DNA of 64,000 nucleotides. Origin: Geodermatophilus normandii. GTDB taxonomy: Bacteria; Actinomycetota; Actinomycetes; Mycobacteriales; Geodermatophilaceae. This document shows positions 34,135-43,381 of the stretch, piece after piece. A program made the translations under genes and the position numbers. The stretch spans positions 2,620,001 through 2,684,000 of the forward strand of contig NZ_QGTX01000001.1 in the NCBI RefSeq assembly GCF_003182485.1, written 5' to 3'. The first letter of the stretch is position 1. Each line of letters begins with the position of its first letter. The notes beneath the pieces were generated by a model. That model was not told the DNA's origin and searched no databases. It saw nothing but the letters and a program-made list of their open reading frames with translations.

Positions 34135-35130
34135 TCACCCGATGAGGAAGGCGGTGGTCGAGGGGCCGTCGGCGTCGATGCACGAGCCCACGACGGCGAG
34201 GGTGCGGCCGTCCGCGGAGGGCGCCATCGCCCCGAAGGCGCCCGCCCCGCCGCACAGCCCGACGGTCCCGGTCCGCTCACCGGTCGCCAGGTCGACCGCC
34301 GTCAGCTCCGCCGGGTGGTACGAGGCGGACAGCACCACGTGGGCCGTGCTGCCGGTCGGGTCGACGGCGAGGTCGAGGGCGGTGTCGTCGGTGCCCTCCA
34401 GGTCCACCCCCGTCGCCACCCGGTCGTCGACCACGGTGACCAGCCGCCCGGCGTCCCGTGCCTCGTTCACGTAGGCGGCGGCGACGACGGTGCCGTCGGC
34501 GGTCACCTGCAGGGCGGTCGGCGTACCGCCCTCGGCGACGATCTCGACCGGGTCGCCGTCCGGACGGAGGTCGGGGGTGAGGCGGACGAGGTCGACGCCG
34601 CCCCCGGCACGGGTGGCGAGCGCGGCGAGCCCGCCGTCCGGCGCCCGGGCGAGGTGCGTGACCGGACCGGGCGCGACGGCGGTGGCCCGGACCTCACCGG
34701 TGCCGGCGTCGACGGCCGCCAGCCGGGTGCCGCGGGCGAGGTGGAGGACGTCGCCGTGGAGGAGGACGGCGTCCGGCGGCCCGTCCAGGGGGAGCGGCAG
34801 GACGGCGCCCCCGACCCGCGTCAGCGCGGTGCCGACGACGAGCGGCGTGCCGTCGTCGGTGATCACGAGCTCGCTGCCCGGGTCGACGGCGGGAACGGTG
34901 GTGGGGGCGCCGCCCGCCAGCGGGACCAGCCAGCCCTCGGCGGCGCCGACCAGGGCGACGGGGAGGCCGTCGGGACTCGGCGCGAGGTCGTGGACGACGA
35001 CGTCCGTGCCGACGGCGGCGTCGAGGTCCACGGTGGTCACGACCGGGTCGAGCAGGGGAGGGGCGTGGTCCCCGCCGGTGCAGGCGGCCGTGAGCAGGAC
35101 GGCCAGTGTGACCGCGGCGATGCGCGACAC
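34135..35130 (-). CDS. Lipoprotein with beta-propeller-like repeats (paralog 4)
   Basis: The 331-residue product has a short lipoprotein signal (MSRIAAVTLAVLLTAAC). Propeller-like repeats follow (VDAGTGEVRATAV, LARAPDGGLAALATRAGGG, DLAVDPTGSTAHVVL), then the C-terminal signature VGLCGGAGAFG, VVGSCIDADGPSTTAFLIG. The last 40 residues are close to those of paralog 3. It lies 16 bases downstream of the nitronate monooxygenase gene, so the two may share a transcript. Confidence 0.72.
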   Translation of the reverse strand: MSRIAAVTLAVLLTAACTGGDHAPPLLDPVVTTVDLDAAVGTDVVVHDLAPSPDGLPVALVGAAEGWLVPLAGGAPTTVPAVDPGSELVITDDGTPLVVGTALTRVGGAVLPLPLDGPPDAVLLHGDVLHLARGTRLAAVDAGTGEVRATAVAPGPVTHLARAPDGGLAALATRAGGGVDLVRLTPDLRPDGDPVEIVAEGGTPTALQVTADGTVVAAAYVNEARDAGRLVTVVDDRVATGVDLEGTDDTALDLAVDPTGSTAHVVLSASYHPAELTAVDLATGERTGTVGLCGGAGAFGAMAPSADGRTLAVVGSCIDADGPSTTAFLIG

Positions 35131-35146
35131 GTCCGGAGCTCCCAGG

Positions 35147-36091
35147 TCAGGGACGGTCGAGGGCCGCCACCAGCTCGGCGACGACCCCGGCGGCCGGCCG
35201 CACGTCGGTCACCGCGCCGACGCCGGCGCCCGCGTACATCGCCATCGCGTCGAGGTGCCCCTCGGTGCCGGTCACGGGTGGGAGGCCGGACCCGCGCGGC
35301 ACCGGGACCCGGGTGGGACCCGTGGTGGCGACGACGTCGTCGTCCAGCTCCGCGAGCCGGTCCACCGCGGCGCGCAGCACCCGGGCCCGCGGGCTGGTGG
35401 CGCAGAGCGGGCAGACGGCGAACGCGTCGGTGACGACGGTGCTGTCGCCGGCGGCGTCGACGACCGCCTGCTTGTACGCCGGGGAGGCGCCGGACTCGGT
35501 CGTCGCGAGGAGGCGCGTGCCGATCCGGGCACCGGCCGCGCCGGCCGCCACGACCTCGGCGAACGAGCGCCCGTCGGCGATGCCGCCGGCCGCGAGGACG
35601 GGCACCTCGACCGCGTCGAGCACCTCGCGCAGCAGGGGGAGGAGCGGCTCGGAGCCCCGGACGTGGCCGCCGGCCTCGATGCCCTGCACCGTGACGACGT
35701 CGCAGCCGGCGTCCACCGCCGCGCGCGCCTCCGCCACCGACCCGACCTGCCAGTTGACCAGCGCACCGGCCCGGTGGGCGGCGTCCACGAGCCGCGGCGA
35801 GGGGTCGAACCAGAAGAAGTCGACGAGCCGCACCCGCGCGGCGACGTCGGCGACCAGCGGCTCGCCGACGTCGGGGGTGACGACGTTGGCGGCCAGCACG
35901 CCGGACGTGCGCCGGCGCACCCCGTCCAGGCGCCGGAGCAGGACCTCCGGCGCCAGGCCGAGCGCGCTGACCGTGCCGACACCGCCCGCCTCGGCCACCG
36001 CCACGACCAGGTCCGGCGAGGACACCGCGCCCATCGGCGCCTGCTGGACGGGGACGGAACAGCCGACCAGCGTGGTGAACGGCGTCTCCAC
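35147..36091 (-). CDS. Nitronate monooxygenase (NPD family)
   Basis: The 314-residue flavoprotein has the TIM-barrel signature of nitronate monooxygenase and related 2-nitropropane dioxygenases. It carries QAPMGAVSSPDLVVAVAEAGGVGTVSA at the start, VQGIEAGGHVRG with the catalytic His, VLAAGGIADGRSFAEVVAAGAAGARIGTRLLAT for the FMN phosphate, and SPAYKQAVV. Such enzymes oxidise alkyl nitronates, including propionate 3-nitronate, with FMN and oxygen. ATG at 36091. Confidence 0.88.
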   Translation of the reverse strand: METPFTTLVGCSVPVQQAPMGAVSSPDLVVAVAEAGGVGTVSALGLAPEVLLRRLDGVRRRTSGVLAANVVTPDVGEPLVADVAARVRLVDFFWFDPSPRLVDAAHRAGALVNWQVGSVAEARAAVDAGCDVVTVQGIEAGGHVRGSEPLLPLLREVLDAVEVPVLAAGGIADGRSFAEVVAAGAAGARIGTRLLATTESGASPAYKQAVVDAAGDSTVVTDAFAVCPLCATSPRARVLRAAVDRLAELDDDVVATTGPTRVPVPRGSGLPPVTGTEGHLDAMAMYAGAGVGAVTDVRPAAGVVAELVAALDRP

Positions 36092-36115
36092 GGCCGGCCT
36101 CCTCTCGGCGCGGGA

Positions 36116-37462
36116 TCAGGCCTGCGGGGCGGTGACCTGGGCGTCGTAGCCGGGCAGCCACCGGCGGATCTCGGCGTCGACGGCGACCGTGGCGCCCAGC
36201 GAGCAGAGGACGCCGGTCATCCCGACGGCCACGCGCTGCAGCAGCAGGTGGCGCGGCGGGACGGTGAGCCGGCGCTGGGTGCGGGAGGCGGCGCTGAACG
36301 GGTCGGAGGCGAGCCGCGTCTGCTCCTGCAGCCATGCCCGGCCGAACGTGTAGGTGGGGCTGCGCAGCGGCTGCAGGTAGCGGTCGAGCAGCGCCATCAG
36401 GGCATCCTGGGTCACCTGGCCCGGCTGCAGGATCCCGGCGGAGGCGGCGATCCGGTGCAGTGCGGCGGCGTCGCCGTCCCTGCCCGCGGCGAGCAGCGGA
36501 CCCAGGCGGGCGGGCCAGCCGTCCGGCAGGGCCTCGGTGGCGCCGAAGTCGAGGACGCCGAGCCGGCCGTCGGGCAGCAGCCGGAAGTTGCCCGGGTGCG
36601 GATCGCCGTGCAGCCGGCGGGCGCGCACGGGCGCGGAGGCGAACAGCCGCACGAGCAGCCGCCCGGCGCGGTCCCGGTCGTCCTGGCTGCCGTCGGCGAT
36701 GACCCGCGAGAGGGGAGTCCCCTCGATCCAGCCGGTGACCAGCACGCGGTCCTCAGTGGCGAGCACCTCGGGGACGGCGATGTCGGGGTCGTCGCGGTAG
36801 GCGTCGGCGAACGCCATCTGGGTGTCGGCCTCGAGGACGTAGTCGACCTCCTCGACCAGCCGCGCGCGCAGCTCCGCGAGCAGCTGCCGCGCGTCGAGGC
36901 CGGGCATGGCCGCCTGCATCACCGGGGCCGCCGTCTGCAGCATCCCGAAGTCGGCGACGAGCGCGTCGCCGGCGCCCGGGTACTGGATCTTCACGGCCAC
37001 CGGGGTGCCGTTCGACCAGGTGGCGCGGTGCACCTGGCCGACGCTGGCCGCCGCGACCGGCCGGTCGTCGAAGTCGCGGAGGAGCCGCCGCCAGTTCCTG
37101 CCGAGGGCCGTCTCGAGCTGCTGGTGCACCATCGCCGTCGGCATGGCCGGTGCCGCGTCCTGCAACCGGACGAGCGCCTCGCGGTAGGGGCCGGCCAGCT
37201 GCTCGGGCAGCGCGGCCTCCATCGCCGACATCGCCTGGCCGACCTTCATGGCGCCGCCCTTGAGCTGGCCGAGGGTGGCGAACAGCTGCTCGGCGGTGCG
37301 CTGCTGCACCTGGGCGGCGACCGCCTCGGCGGGCCGGCCGCCGAGGCGCTTGCCGATCCCGACGGCGGTGCGGCCGGCGAACGCCGCGGGCAGCGCGGCG
37401 AGCCGGGCGGTGCGGGCGAGGCGGCTGCTCGTCGGCCGGCCGTCCCCGTCAGTGGACGGCAC
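36116..37462 (-). CDS. ABC1/AarF (UbiB-like) atypical kinase
   Basis: The 448-residue protein has the ABC1-kinase hallmarks: the KxGQ motif in LKGGAMKVGQAMS (near residue 70), AAASVGQVHRA replacing the P-loop, VAVKIQYPG (Lys), LHGDPHPGNFRLL (catalytic loop) and VLDFGATE (metal). ABC1 proteins support isoprenoid-quinone or lipid metabolism at the membrane. It overlaps the acyl-CoA synthetase gene upstream by 14 bases, so they are coupled. Confidence 0.88.
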   Translation of the reverse strand: MPSTDGDGRPTSSRLARTARLAALPAAFAGRTAVGIGKRLGGRPAEAVAAQVQQRTAEQLFATLGQLKGGAMKVGQAMSAMEAALPEQLAGPYREALVRLQDAAPAMPTAMVHQQLETALGRNWRRLLRDFDDRPVAAASVGQVHRATWSNGTPVAVKIQYPGAGDALVADFGMLQTAAPVMQAAMPGLDARQLLAELRARLVEEVDYVLEADTQMAFADAYRDDPDIAVPEVLATEDRVLVTGWIEGTPLSRVIADGSQDDRDRAGRLLVRLFASAPVRARRLHGDPHPGNFRLLPDGRLGVLDFGATEALPDGWPARLGPLLAAGRDGDAAALHRIAASAGILQPGQVTQDALMALLDRYLQPLRSPTYTFGRAWLQEQTRLASDPFSAASRTQRRLTVPPRHLLLQRVAVGMTGVLCSLGATVAVDAEIRRWLPGYDAQVTAPQA

Positions 37463-38993
37463 GGTCCTGCCCGGCCCAGTGGGGCTCGCGCAGCTCGCGC
37501 TTGAGCACCTTGCCGGCCGCGGACAGGGGCAGCCCGTCGACGACCTCCATCGACCTCGGCGTCTTGTAGCCGGCGAGCCGGTCGGCGCAGAACGCGCGCA
37601 GCTCCTCCAGGGTGATCGTGGCGCCGGAGGCCGAGACGACGACGGCGTGCACGCGCTCGCCCCAGGTCTCGTCGGGGACGCCGATGACCGCGCAGGTGGC
37701 CACCGCCGGGTGCTGTGCCAGGACGCTCTCCACCTCGACCGAGTACACGTTCTCCCCGCCGGAGATGATCATGTCCTTGAGGCGGTCGGTGAGCGAGACG
37801 TAGCCCTGCTCGTCCATCCAGCCGGCGTCGCCGGTGTGCATCCAGCCGCCGCGAAGCGCCTCGGCGGTGGCCTCGGGCCGGTCCCAGTAGCCGAGCATCA
37901 CGTTGCCGCCGCGGACGACGATCTCACCGACCTCCCCGCGCGGGAGCTCGGCGTCGTCCGGGCCGACGACGCGCACCTCGGTGCACGGCGCGGCGCGGCC
38001 GACCGAGCGCCGGTGCGCCGGGTCCTCGTGGTCCTCGGGCGTCAGCAGGGTCGCGAGGGGGGCCAGCTCGGTCATCCCGTAGGCCTGGACGAAGCGGGCG
38101 TTGGGGAAGCCCTTCACCGCGCGGCTCAGCAGCGCGTCGGACATGGGGGAGGCGCCGTAGAGCACCCGCCGGAGGGTGGTCAGGTCGACGTCGTCCACCT
38201 GCGGGGAGTCGACCGTCAGCTGGATCATCGTGGGCACCAGCAGGACGTCGGTGATGCCGTGCTCCTGGACGCTGGTCAGCACGGCGACCGGGTCGAACGC
38301 CGGGATCATCACCTGGGTGCCGCCGACGATGCCCCCGGTGACCCAGGCGGAGAAGTCGGCGAGGTGGAACATCGGTGCGGCGTGCAGGTAGACGCGGTCG
38401 GTCGGCGTCGGCACACCGGCGAGGTAGCCCATGGACGACGTCAGCAGGTTGTCGTGGCTGAGCATCACGCCCTTGGACCGGCCCGTGGTGCCGCCGGTGT
38501 AGAAGACGCCGGCGAGCTGGTCGCCGCCGCGGCGGGCGTCCTCGACCGGTTCGTGCGTGCCGACCAGCTCCTCGAAGGCCAGCATCCCGTCGGGGGTGGG
38601 GCCGTCTCCGGCGTGGACGACGTGGGTCAGGCCGTCGTGTGCCGACCGGATGCCGTCGACGCAGCCTGCGAGGGCGTCGTCGACGACCAGCACCCGCGCG
38701 CCGACCTCGGCGAGCGACTCGGCGATCTCCGGGACGCTCCAGCGGAAGTTGACCGGGACGACGACGCCGCCGGCCCACAGCGTCGCCCCCAGGAACTCCG
38801 AGTAGCGGTCGGAGTTGAGCGACAGGATCGCGGCGCGCTCGCCGTCGTGGATGCCCAGCTCCTGCAGGGCGGCCGCGAGCCGGGCGATGCGGTCGACGGA
38901 CTCGGCGTGCGTGCGGGTGCGGCCGGCGCAGACGGTGGCGACCTCGTCGGGGCGCTGCTGGACGTGGCGGTGCAGACCCTGGGTGACGTACAC
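37449..38993 (-). CDS. Acyl-CoA synthetase (FadD-like, ANL superfamily)
   Basis: The 514-residue protein carries all adenylate-forming signatures: YTGGTTGRSKGVMLSHDN (P-loop), YGMTE, GWMHTGDAGW, LTDRLKDMI with the hinge Asp, and the catalytic Lys in SAAGKVLKREL near the C-terminus. It would activate a fatty or aromatic acid to its CoA thioester, using ATP. It is the first gene of an operon with the ABC1 kinase. ATG/GTG choice: the start at 38993 (MYVTQGLHRHVQQRP) matches the usual N-terminus. Confidence 0.88.
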   Translation of the reverse strand: MYVTQGLHRHVQQRPDEVATVCAGRTRTHAESVDRIARLAAALQELGIHDGERAAILSLNSDRYSEFLGATLWAGGVVVPVNFRWSVPEIAESLAEVGARVLVVDDALAGCVDGIRSAHDGLTHVVHAGDGPTPDGMLAFEELVGTHEPVEDARRGGDQLAGVFYTGGTTGRSKGVMLSHDNLLTSSMGYLAGVPTPTDRVYLHAAPMFHLADFSAWVTGGIVGGTQVMIPAFDPVAVLTSVQEHGITDVLLVPTMIQLTVDSPQVDDVDLTTLRRVLYGASPMSDALLSRAVKGFPNARFVQAYGMTELAPLATLLTPEDHEDPAHRRSVGRAAPCTEVRVVGPDDAELPRGEVGEIVVRGGNVMLGYWDRPEATAEALRGGWMHTGDAGWMDEQGYVSLTDRLKDMIISGGENVYSVEVESVLAQHPAVATCAVIGVPDETWGERVHAVVVSASGATITLEELRAFCADRLAGYKTPRSMEVVDGLPLSAAGKVLKRELREPHWAGQDRAVH

Positions 38994-39247
38994 GGCGCCG
39001 ACCTCCCGTCGCGGTGGGGTCCGGAGCGTCGCGCCGGCGCATCAGCGGTGCCAGAGGCGGACGGCCCTGCGGGCGTCCCCAGGGGCTGACGCCGCGGCGT
39101 CACCCGCCGGTGCCACCGGGTGAGCACGCGCAGGTCGGGGGACGGGCCGCGGGCCGTCCGGTTGATCCGCTGTCCTGCGTCCCCCGAGGCTCCCGGGCGG
39201 GAGCCGCGGCGACGCGGCCCGCATGGCTCGGAGGAGGAGGGGCCGCC

Positions 39248-39526
39248 GTGGCCGTCTACCAGTACCGGTGCGCCGAGCACGGCGTGCTGGAGGTCGCCCG
39301 CCCCATCGGCACCGCGGCCGGCTCCGAGCCCTGCCCCGACTGCGCCACTCCCGCGCCCCGCGTCTTCACCGCTCCGCGCCTGTCCCTCGGCTCGGCCCGC
39401 AACCGGGCGCTGATCGACCGCACCGCGCGCACGGCCGACCAGCCCGCGGTGGTCTCCGCGCCGCCGTCCCGCCGCCCGCCGGCCCGAGCTCCGAACCCGG
39501 CGCTCGCCCGCCTGCCCCGTCCCTGA
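39248..39526 (+). CDS. fmdB: FmdB-family zinc-ribbon protein
   Basis: The 92-residue protein starts VAVYQYRCAEHGVLEV and has EPCPDCATPAPRVF, the pattern of FmdB regulatory zinc ribbons, followed by a Pro/Arg-rich tail. In Methylophilus FmdB regulates the amidase FmdA; here fmdA follows 24 bases downstream. The first zinc knuckle keeps Cys and His (C-x2-H) rather than two Cys. GTG after AGGAGGAGGGG. Confidence 0.82.
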   Translation: MAVYQYRCAEHGVLEVARPIGTAAGSEPCPDCATPAPRVFTAPRLSLGSARNRALIDRTARTADQPAVVSAPPSRRPPARAPNPALARLPRP

Positions 39527-39550
39527 ACCGACTCCGCCCGGAGGTCCGCC

Positions 39551-40804
39551 GTGCCCGAGGTCGTCTTCCCGCTCGACTCCAGCAGGTCGTTCACCGACCA
39601 GGAGCTGGTCGGCCACAACCGCTGGCACCCCGACATCCCGCCGGCGGTCACCGTGCGCCCGGGCGACGTCTTCCGGGTGCACTGCCGCGAGTGGTTCGAC
39701 GGCGCCATCCACAACGACGACTCGGCCGACGACGTCCGCGATGCGCCGCTGTCCCGGGTGCACGCGCTGTCCGGGCCGATCGCGGTGGAGGGAGCCGAGC
39801 CCGGGGACCTGCTGCTCGTCGACATCGTCGACCTGGGCCCGATCCCGCAGGAGGACTCCGGCCCGCTGGCCGGCCAGGGCTGGGGCTACACCGGCATCTT
39901 CGCGAGGACGAACGGCGGCGGGTTCCTCACCGACCAGTTCCCCGACGCCTACAAGGCGATCTGGGACTTCCGCGGGCAGACGGCGACGTCGCGGCACGTG
40001 CCGGGGGTGTCCTACACCGGGATCAGCCATCCCGGGCTGATGGGCACCGCGCCGTCGGCGGACCTGCTGGCGCGCTGGAACCGGCGGGAGGCCGCGCTGA
40101 TCGCCACCGACCCGGACCGCAACCCGCCGCTGGCCCTGCCGCCACTGCCGGACGACGCGATCCTGGGCTCCCTGTCCGGCGAGGCGTTCGACCGGGCCGC
40201 GGCGGAGGCCGCGCGGACGGCGCCGCCGCGGGAGAACGGCGGCAACCAGGACATCAAGAACTTCACCCGCGGCAGCCGGGTGTTCTACCCGGTGTTCGTG
40301 GCGGGGGCGAACCTGTCGGTGGGCGACCTGCACTTCTCCCAGGGCGACGGCGAGATCACCTTCTGCGGCGCCATCGAGATGGGCGGCTTCATCGACCTGC
40401 ACGTCGACCTGCTCAAGGGCGGCATGCAGACCTACGGGGTGGCGGAGAACGCGATCTTCCTGCCCGGCAACGTCGAGCCCCGCTACGACCGGTGGCTCGC
40501 CTTCTCGGGCACCTCGGTGACGCTGGACGACGAGCAGCACTACCTCGACTCCGACCTGGCCTACCAGCGAGCCTGCCTGCACGCGATCGACTACCTGACC
40601 AAGTTCGGCTACAGCCCCGAGCAGGCGTACCTCCTGCTCGGCTCGGCGCCGATCGAGGGCCGGCTGTCCGGCGTCGTGGACATCCCCAACTCGTGCGCGA
40701 CCGTCTACATCCCCACCGGGATCTTCGACTTCGACGTCGAGCCGTCGGCCTCGGGGCCGGTGCGCATCGACCCGGGGATGGGTGCGCCGAGGTCGTCGGC
40801 CTGA
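39551..40804 (+). CDS. fmdA: Formamidase (FmdA, acetamidase/formamidase family)
   Basis: The 417-residue enzyme matches formamidase FmdA along its length. It shows VTVRPGDVFRVHCREWFDG, SGPIAVEGAEPGDLLLVDI, SYTGISHPGLMGTAPS, GNQDIKNFTRGSRVFYPV, HFSQGDGEI and KGGMQTYGV. It hydrolyses formamide to formate and ammonia. It follows fmdB in an operon, the classical arrangement. The C-terminal 15 residues are a short extension. Confidence 0.92.
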   Translation: MPEVVFPLDSSRSFTDQELVGHNRWHPDIPPAVTVRPGDVFRVHCREWFDGAIHNDDSADDVRDAPLSRVHALSGPIAVEGAEPGDLLLVDIVDLGPIPQEDSGPLAGQGWGYTGIFARTNGGGFLTDQFPDAYKAIWDFRGQTATSRHVPGVSYTGISHPGLMGTAPSADLLARWNRREAALIATDPDRNPPLALPPLPDDAILGSLSGEAFDRAAAEAARTAPPRENGGNQDIKNFTRGSRVFYPVFVAGANLSVGDLHFSQGDGEITFCGAIEMGGFIDLHVDLLKGGMQTYGVAENAIFLPGNVEPRYDRWLAFSGTSVTLDDEQHYLDSDLAYQRACLHAIDYLTKFGYSPEQAYLLLGSAPIEGRLSGVVDIPNSCATVYIPTGIFDFDVEPSASGPVRIDPGMGAPRSSA

Positions 40805-40873
40805 GCGGACCGGGCACGTCGCCGTGCCGCTCCGTGTTCCGGAAGTGACGCTCGGCAGCTAGCGTCGCCGCGC

Positions 40874-42178
40874 GTGAGCGCCGCCGTCCCGACGCCCCAC
40901 CTGCCCGAGTCCGCCCTCCCCAGCCCGCGGTCCGCCGTCGCCGATCCGGACCGCCTGGCCGCGATCGCCAGCTACCGGCTGGGCGGTCACGCGGGCATCG
41001 CCGACCTCGACGCCGTCGTCGCGTACATGGCGCGGACGGTGGAGGCGCCGATCGCGATGATCAACCTGGTCGGCCCGGACGAGCAGTGCTACCCGGCCGA
41101 GCAGGGCGCGGGCGCGCCGTACTCGCACGTGCCCGACGAGCTGTCGTTCTGCGCGTACGTGGTGGCGCTGCGGGCGCCGCTGCAGGTGGCCGACGCGCTC
41201 GACCACCCGGTGTTCCGCGACAACCCGGCCGTGGCGGCCGGCGCGATCCGCTCCTACCTCGGGGTGCCGCTGATCGACGAGGACGGCTTCGTCCTCGGCT
41301 CGCTCGGCGTCTTCGACGACGAGCCGCGGGCGTTCTCGCGGGCGGAGGAGGGACTGCTGGAGAACCAGGTGCGACTGGTGCGCAGCGTGCTGTCGCTGCG
41401 GCGGCAGGTGGCCGCGCACTGCTGGGACAAGGGGCTGCTGGCGGCGCAGGGCCGGACGCTGGAGGCGGTGGCGGCCGGGCTGCCGCTGGAGTCGGTGCTC
41501 GAGACGCTGACCTCGTCGACGGCCGCGCTGGCCGTGGACCCGGACGCGGACCAGTCGGTGCGGCTGCGGCAGACGGTGGACCGGCTGACCGCGGTGGCCA
41601 CCAAGGCCGACGGGTGGAAGCAGGCGCTGCTGCGGTCGGCCCGGCAGGACCCGCTGACCGGGCTGGCCAACCGCAGCCACCTGCTCGACACCGGCCGCGC
41701 GGCGCTGGCCGTCGGGGGAGCGGTGCTGTTCGTGGACGTCGACCGGTTCAAGGAGGTCAACGACCGCGGCGGGCACGCGGTCGGGGACCAGCTGCTCGTC
41801 CGGCTCGCCGACCGGCTGCGCCGGCACGTGGAGAAGGAGCTCCCGGGAGCGGTGGTCGGCCGGCTGGGTGGGGACGAGTTCGTGGCGGTGCTGCCCGGGG
41901 TGGACGCTGCTGCGGCGGAGGTGATCGGGCACGGGCTGGCTGCTGTGCTAGTGGACGAGGTCGAGGTGGGACGGCGGACCGTGCGGGTCTCGGCCTCCAT
42001 CGGGCTGGCGATAGCCGCGCCCGGGACGACGCTCGACGAGGTCCTCTCGCTGGCGGACCGGGCGATGTACGGCGCCAAAGAGCGGGGGCGTGGCGTGTTG
42101 CATGTGCTCCGGCGCACCGGTCAGCCAGCGCAGGTAGAACGTCAAGCCTCGGCGGGTGGCGGATCACGCAGAGCTTGA
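40874..42178 (+). CDS. GAF-GGDEF diguanylate cyclase
   Basis: The 434-residue protein has an N-terminal GAF domain (about 30-175, with ELSFCAYVV and [21 protein letters not shown]), a helical linker and a GGDEF domain (about 255-415). The active loop GRLGGDEF (GGDEF at 332-336) is intact, so it should make cyclic di-GMP from GTP. No RxxD inhibitory site precedes the loop. The last 25 residues read through the point where base composition falls, so its natural C-terminus may have been replaced when the island inserted. TAGCGT stands eight bases before the GTG. Confidence 0.88.
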   Translation: MSAAVPTPHLPESALPSPRSAVADPDRLAAIASYRLGGHAGIADLDAVVAYMARTVEAPIAMINLVGPDEQCYPAEQGAGAPYSHVPDELSFCAYVVALRAPLQVADALDHPVFRDNPAVAAGAIRSYLGVPLIDEDGFVLGSLGVFDDEPRAFSRAEEGLLENQVRLVRSVLSLRRQVAAHCWDKGLLAAQGRTLEAVAAGLPLESVLETLTSSTAALAVDPDADQSVRLRQTVDRLTAVATKADGWKQALLRSARQDPLTGLANRSHLLDTGRAALAVGGAVLFVDVDRFKEVNDRGGHAVGDQLLVRLADRLRRHVEKELPGAVVGRLGGDEFVAVLPGVDAAAAEVIGHGLAAVLVDEVEVGRRTVRVSASIGLAIAAPGTTLDEVLSLADRAMYGAKERGRGVLHVLRRTGQPAQVERQASAGGGSRRA

Positions 42179-42550
42179 AAACACCGCTGCCGATGACCCC
42201 ATGGCGGTTGCCCTGCAATGCAGCCGAGAGGACATCAGCGTCAGCCGGACGATAGGACTGCCGCCGCAGCAACTGGCAGTCCCGCCTGCTGACCCGCAGC
42301 TCACCAGGATGGGTGAAGTTAAGCTGTGTGAATCCGGTCTAAGACTCGTCAGCTGCGAGATTTGATCCCATGTGAGCAGCCGCCGACGGGTCGCATGCAC
42401 TGGTAGAGCTGATGCAACTGAGTCGCAAGTAAACCGCACGGGTGTACCGGAGGCGCTGATGTCAGCCCTCGCCAAACCCCTCAGCTAGGGTATCGCCGTC
42501 GAGCGTTGTCCAATTCGGACTGCCCCATCCCATTAGAAGGGAAATGCGTC
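42179..42550. other. Left boundary of the defence island, gene-free
   Basis: Base composition drops here from host to island values. A 69-codon frame (42156-42365) has no family or good start and is not called. No tRNA gene, integrase or direct-repeat attachment site could be identified. TAGGGT near 42487 could be a -10 for the next operon. Confidence 0.5.
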
Positions 42551-43381
42551 GTGACCGACGAACGTTACGAGCCCGAGCTGCCGATCGACGAGATTGTCAT
42601 CGGCAAGGGTCAGGTGCGTCTCAAAATTGACCAGATGAAGCTCGATGAATTGGCAGCAAGTATTGCCGTTCAGGGACTACTCGAGCCGATCATTGTTTGT
42701 CAGCTTGAGGGTGAATCGGGACGTTACGAGGTGATCGCAGGACAGCGGCGGTACCTCGCCTGCCGGCAGCTCGGACACTCGTACATCAAAGCGGTCATCA
42801 GACCTCAAGTCGAGGACATTACCGACCGCAAGGCCTTGTCTTTGACGGAGAATCTCGTTCGTACTGATCCTGATCGCGCTGACACGATTGACGCTTGCAC
42901 GGAGCTTTACCAGAAGTACGGATCGGTGAAGGATGTCGCCTCTAGGACGGGCTTGCCCGAGAGGCTCGTGAGGGAGTATGTGAAGGTTGCGCGTCTCATC
43001 CCTCAGCTGCAAGAGCTTGTTAAGACGGAGGGGCTGGACATCAAGACCGCTCTCCGGGCGCAAGATGCGGCAGCCGCTGGAAAGGATCGCCCCGATGCCA
43101 CGGAGGCGGTGGAGATTGCGCGTCAGCTAGGTGGAATGAGCGGCGCTCAGCAGGAGGCCCTAGTCAAGCGGCGTGAGGACAACCCCGACTTGGCGGTGGA
43201 TGAACTGGTTGAATCAGCACGCACGGGGGCCAGGGTTGTGCAGATTCTGGTCAAGATGTCGGGTGCTGGCCACTCGGCGTTGAAGGAGTATGCAAAGTCG
43301 GAGGGCACAAGCCTCGATGATGCGGCCAGGACCTTGATTGAAGAGGGGCTGACTTCTAAGGGCTTCGAGGCCGAGGAGTGA
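42551..43381 (+). CDS. ParB-like nuclease/partition domain protein
   Basis: The 276-residue product has an N-terminal ParB/Srx domain: the first strand LPIDEIVIG, the helix MKLDELAASIAVQGLLEPIIV and the signature VIAGQRRYLACRQLG (AGQRR at 63-67). A helix-turn-helix region follows (SVKDVASRTGLPERLVREYVKVARL, about 135-160) and a helical C-terminus. ParB proteins bind DNA and CTP; ParB-like domains also act as nucleases. GTG at 42551 is chosen over the upstream TTG because AGAAGGGAA lies seven bases before it. No parA is present. The 3' end overlaps the next gene by four bases. Codon usage is clearly less GC-rich than the host genes. Confidence 0.78.
   Translation: MTDERYEPELPIDEIVIGKGQVRLKIDQMKLDELAASIAVQGLLEPIIVCQLEGESGRYEVIAGQRRYLACRQLGHSYIKAVIRPQVEDITDRKALSLTENLVRTDPDRADTIDACTELYQKYGSVKDVASRTGLPERLVREYVKVARLIPQLQELVKTEGLDIKTALRAQDAAAAGKDRPDATEAVEIARQLGGMSGAQQEALVKRREDNPDLAVDELVESARTGARVVQILVKMSGAGHSALKEYAKSEGTSLDDAARTLIEEGLTSKGFEAEE

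Noticed and set aside
42156-42365. A 69-codon frame at the island boundary.
   Set aside because: No family, no clear ribosome-binding site, and it overlaps the GGDEF 3' end.
42179-42550. Search for a tRNA gene or attachment repeat at the left island edge.
   Set aside because: A TGGTAGAGC-like D-arm fragment near 42400 lacks the rest of a tRNA cloverleaf. No matching direct repeat can be sought because the right edge is outside the window.
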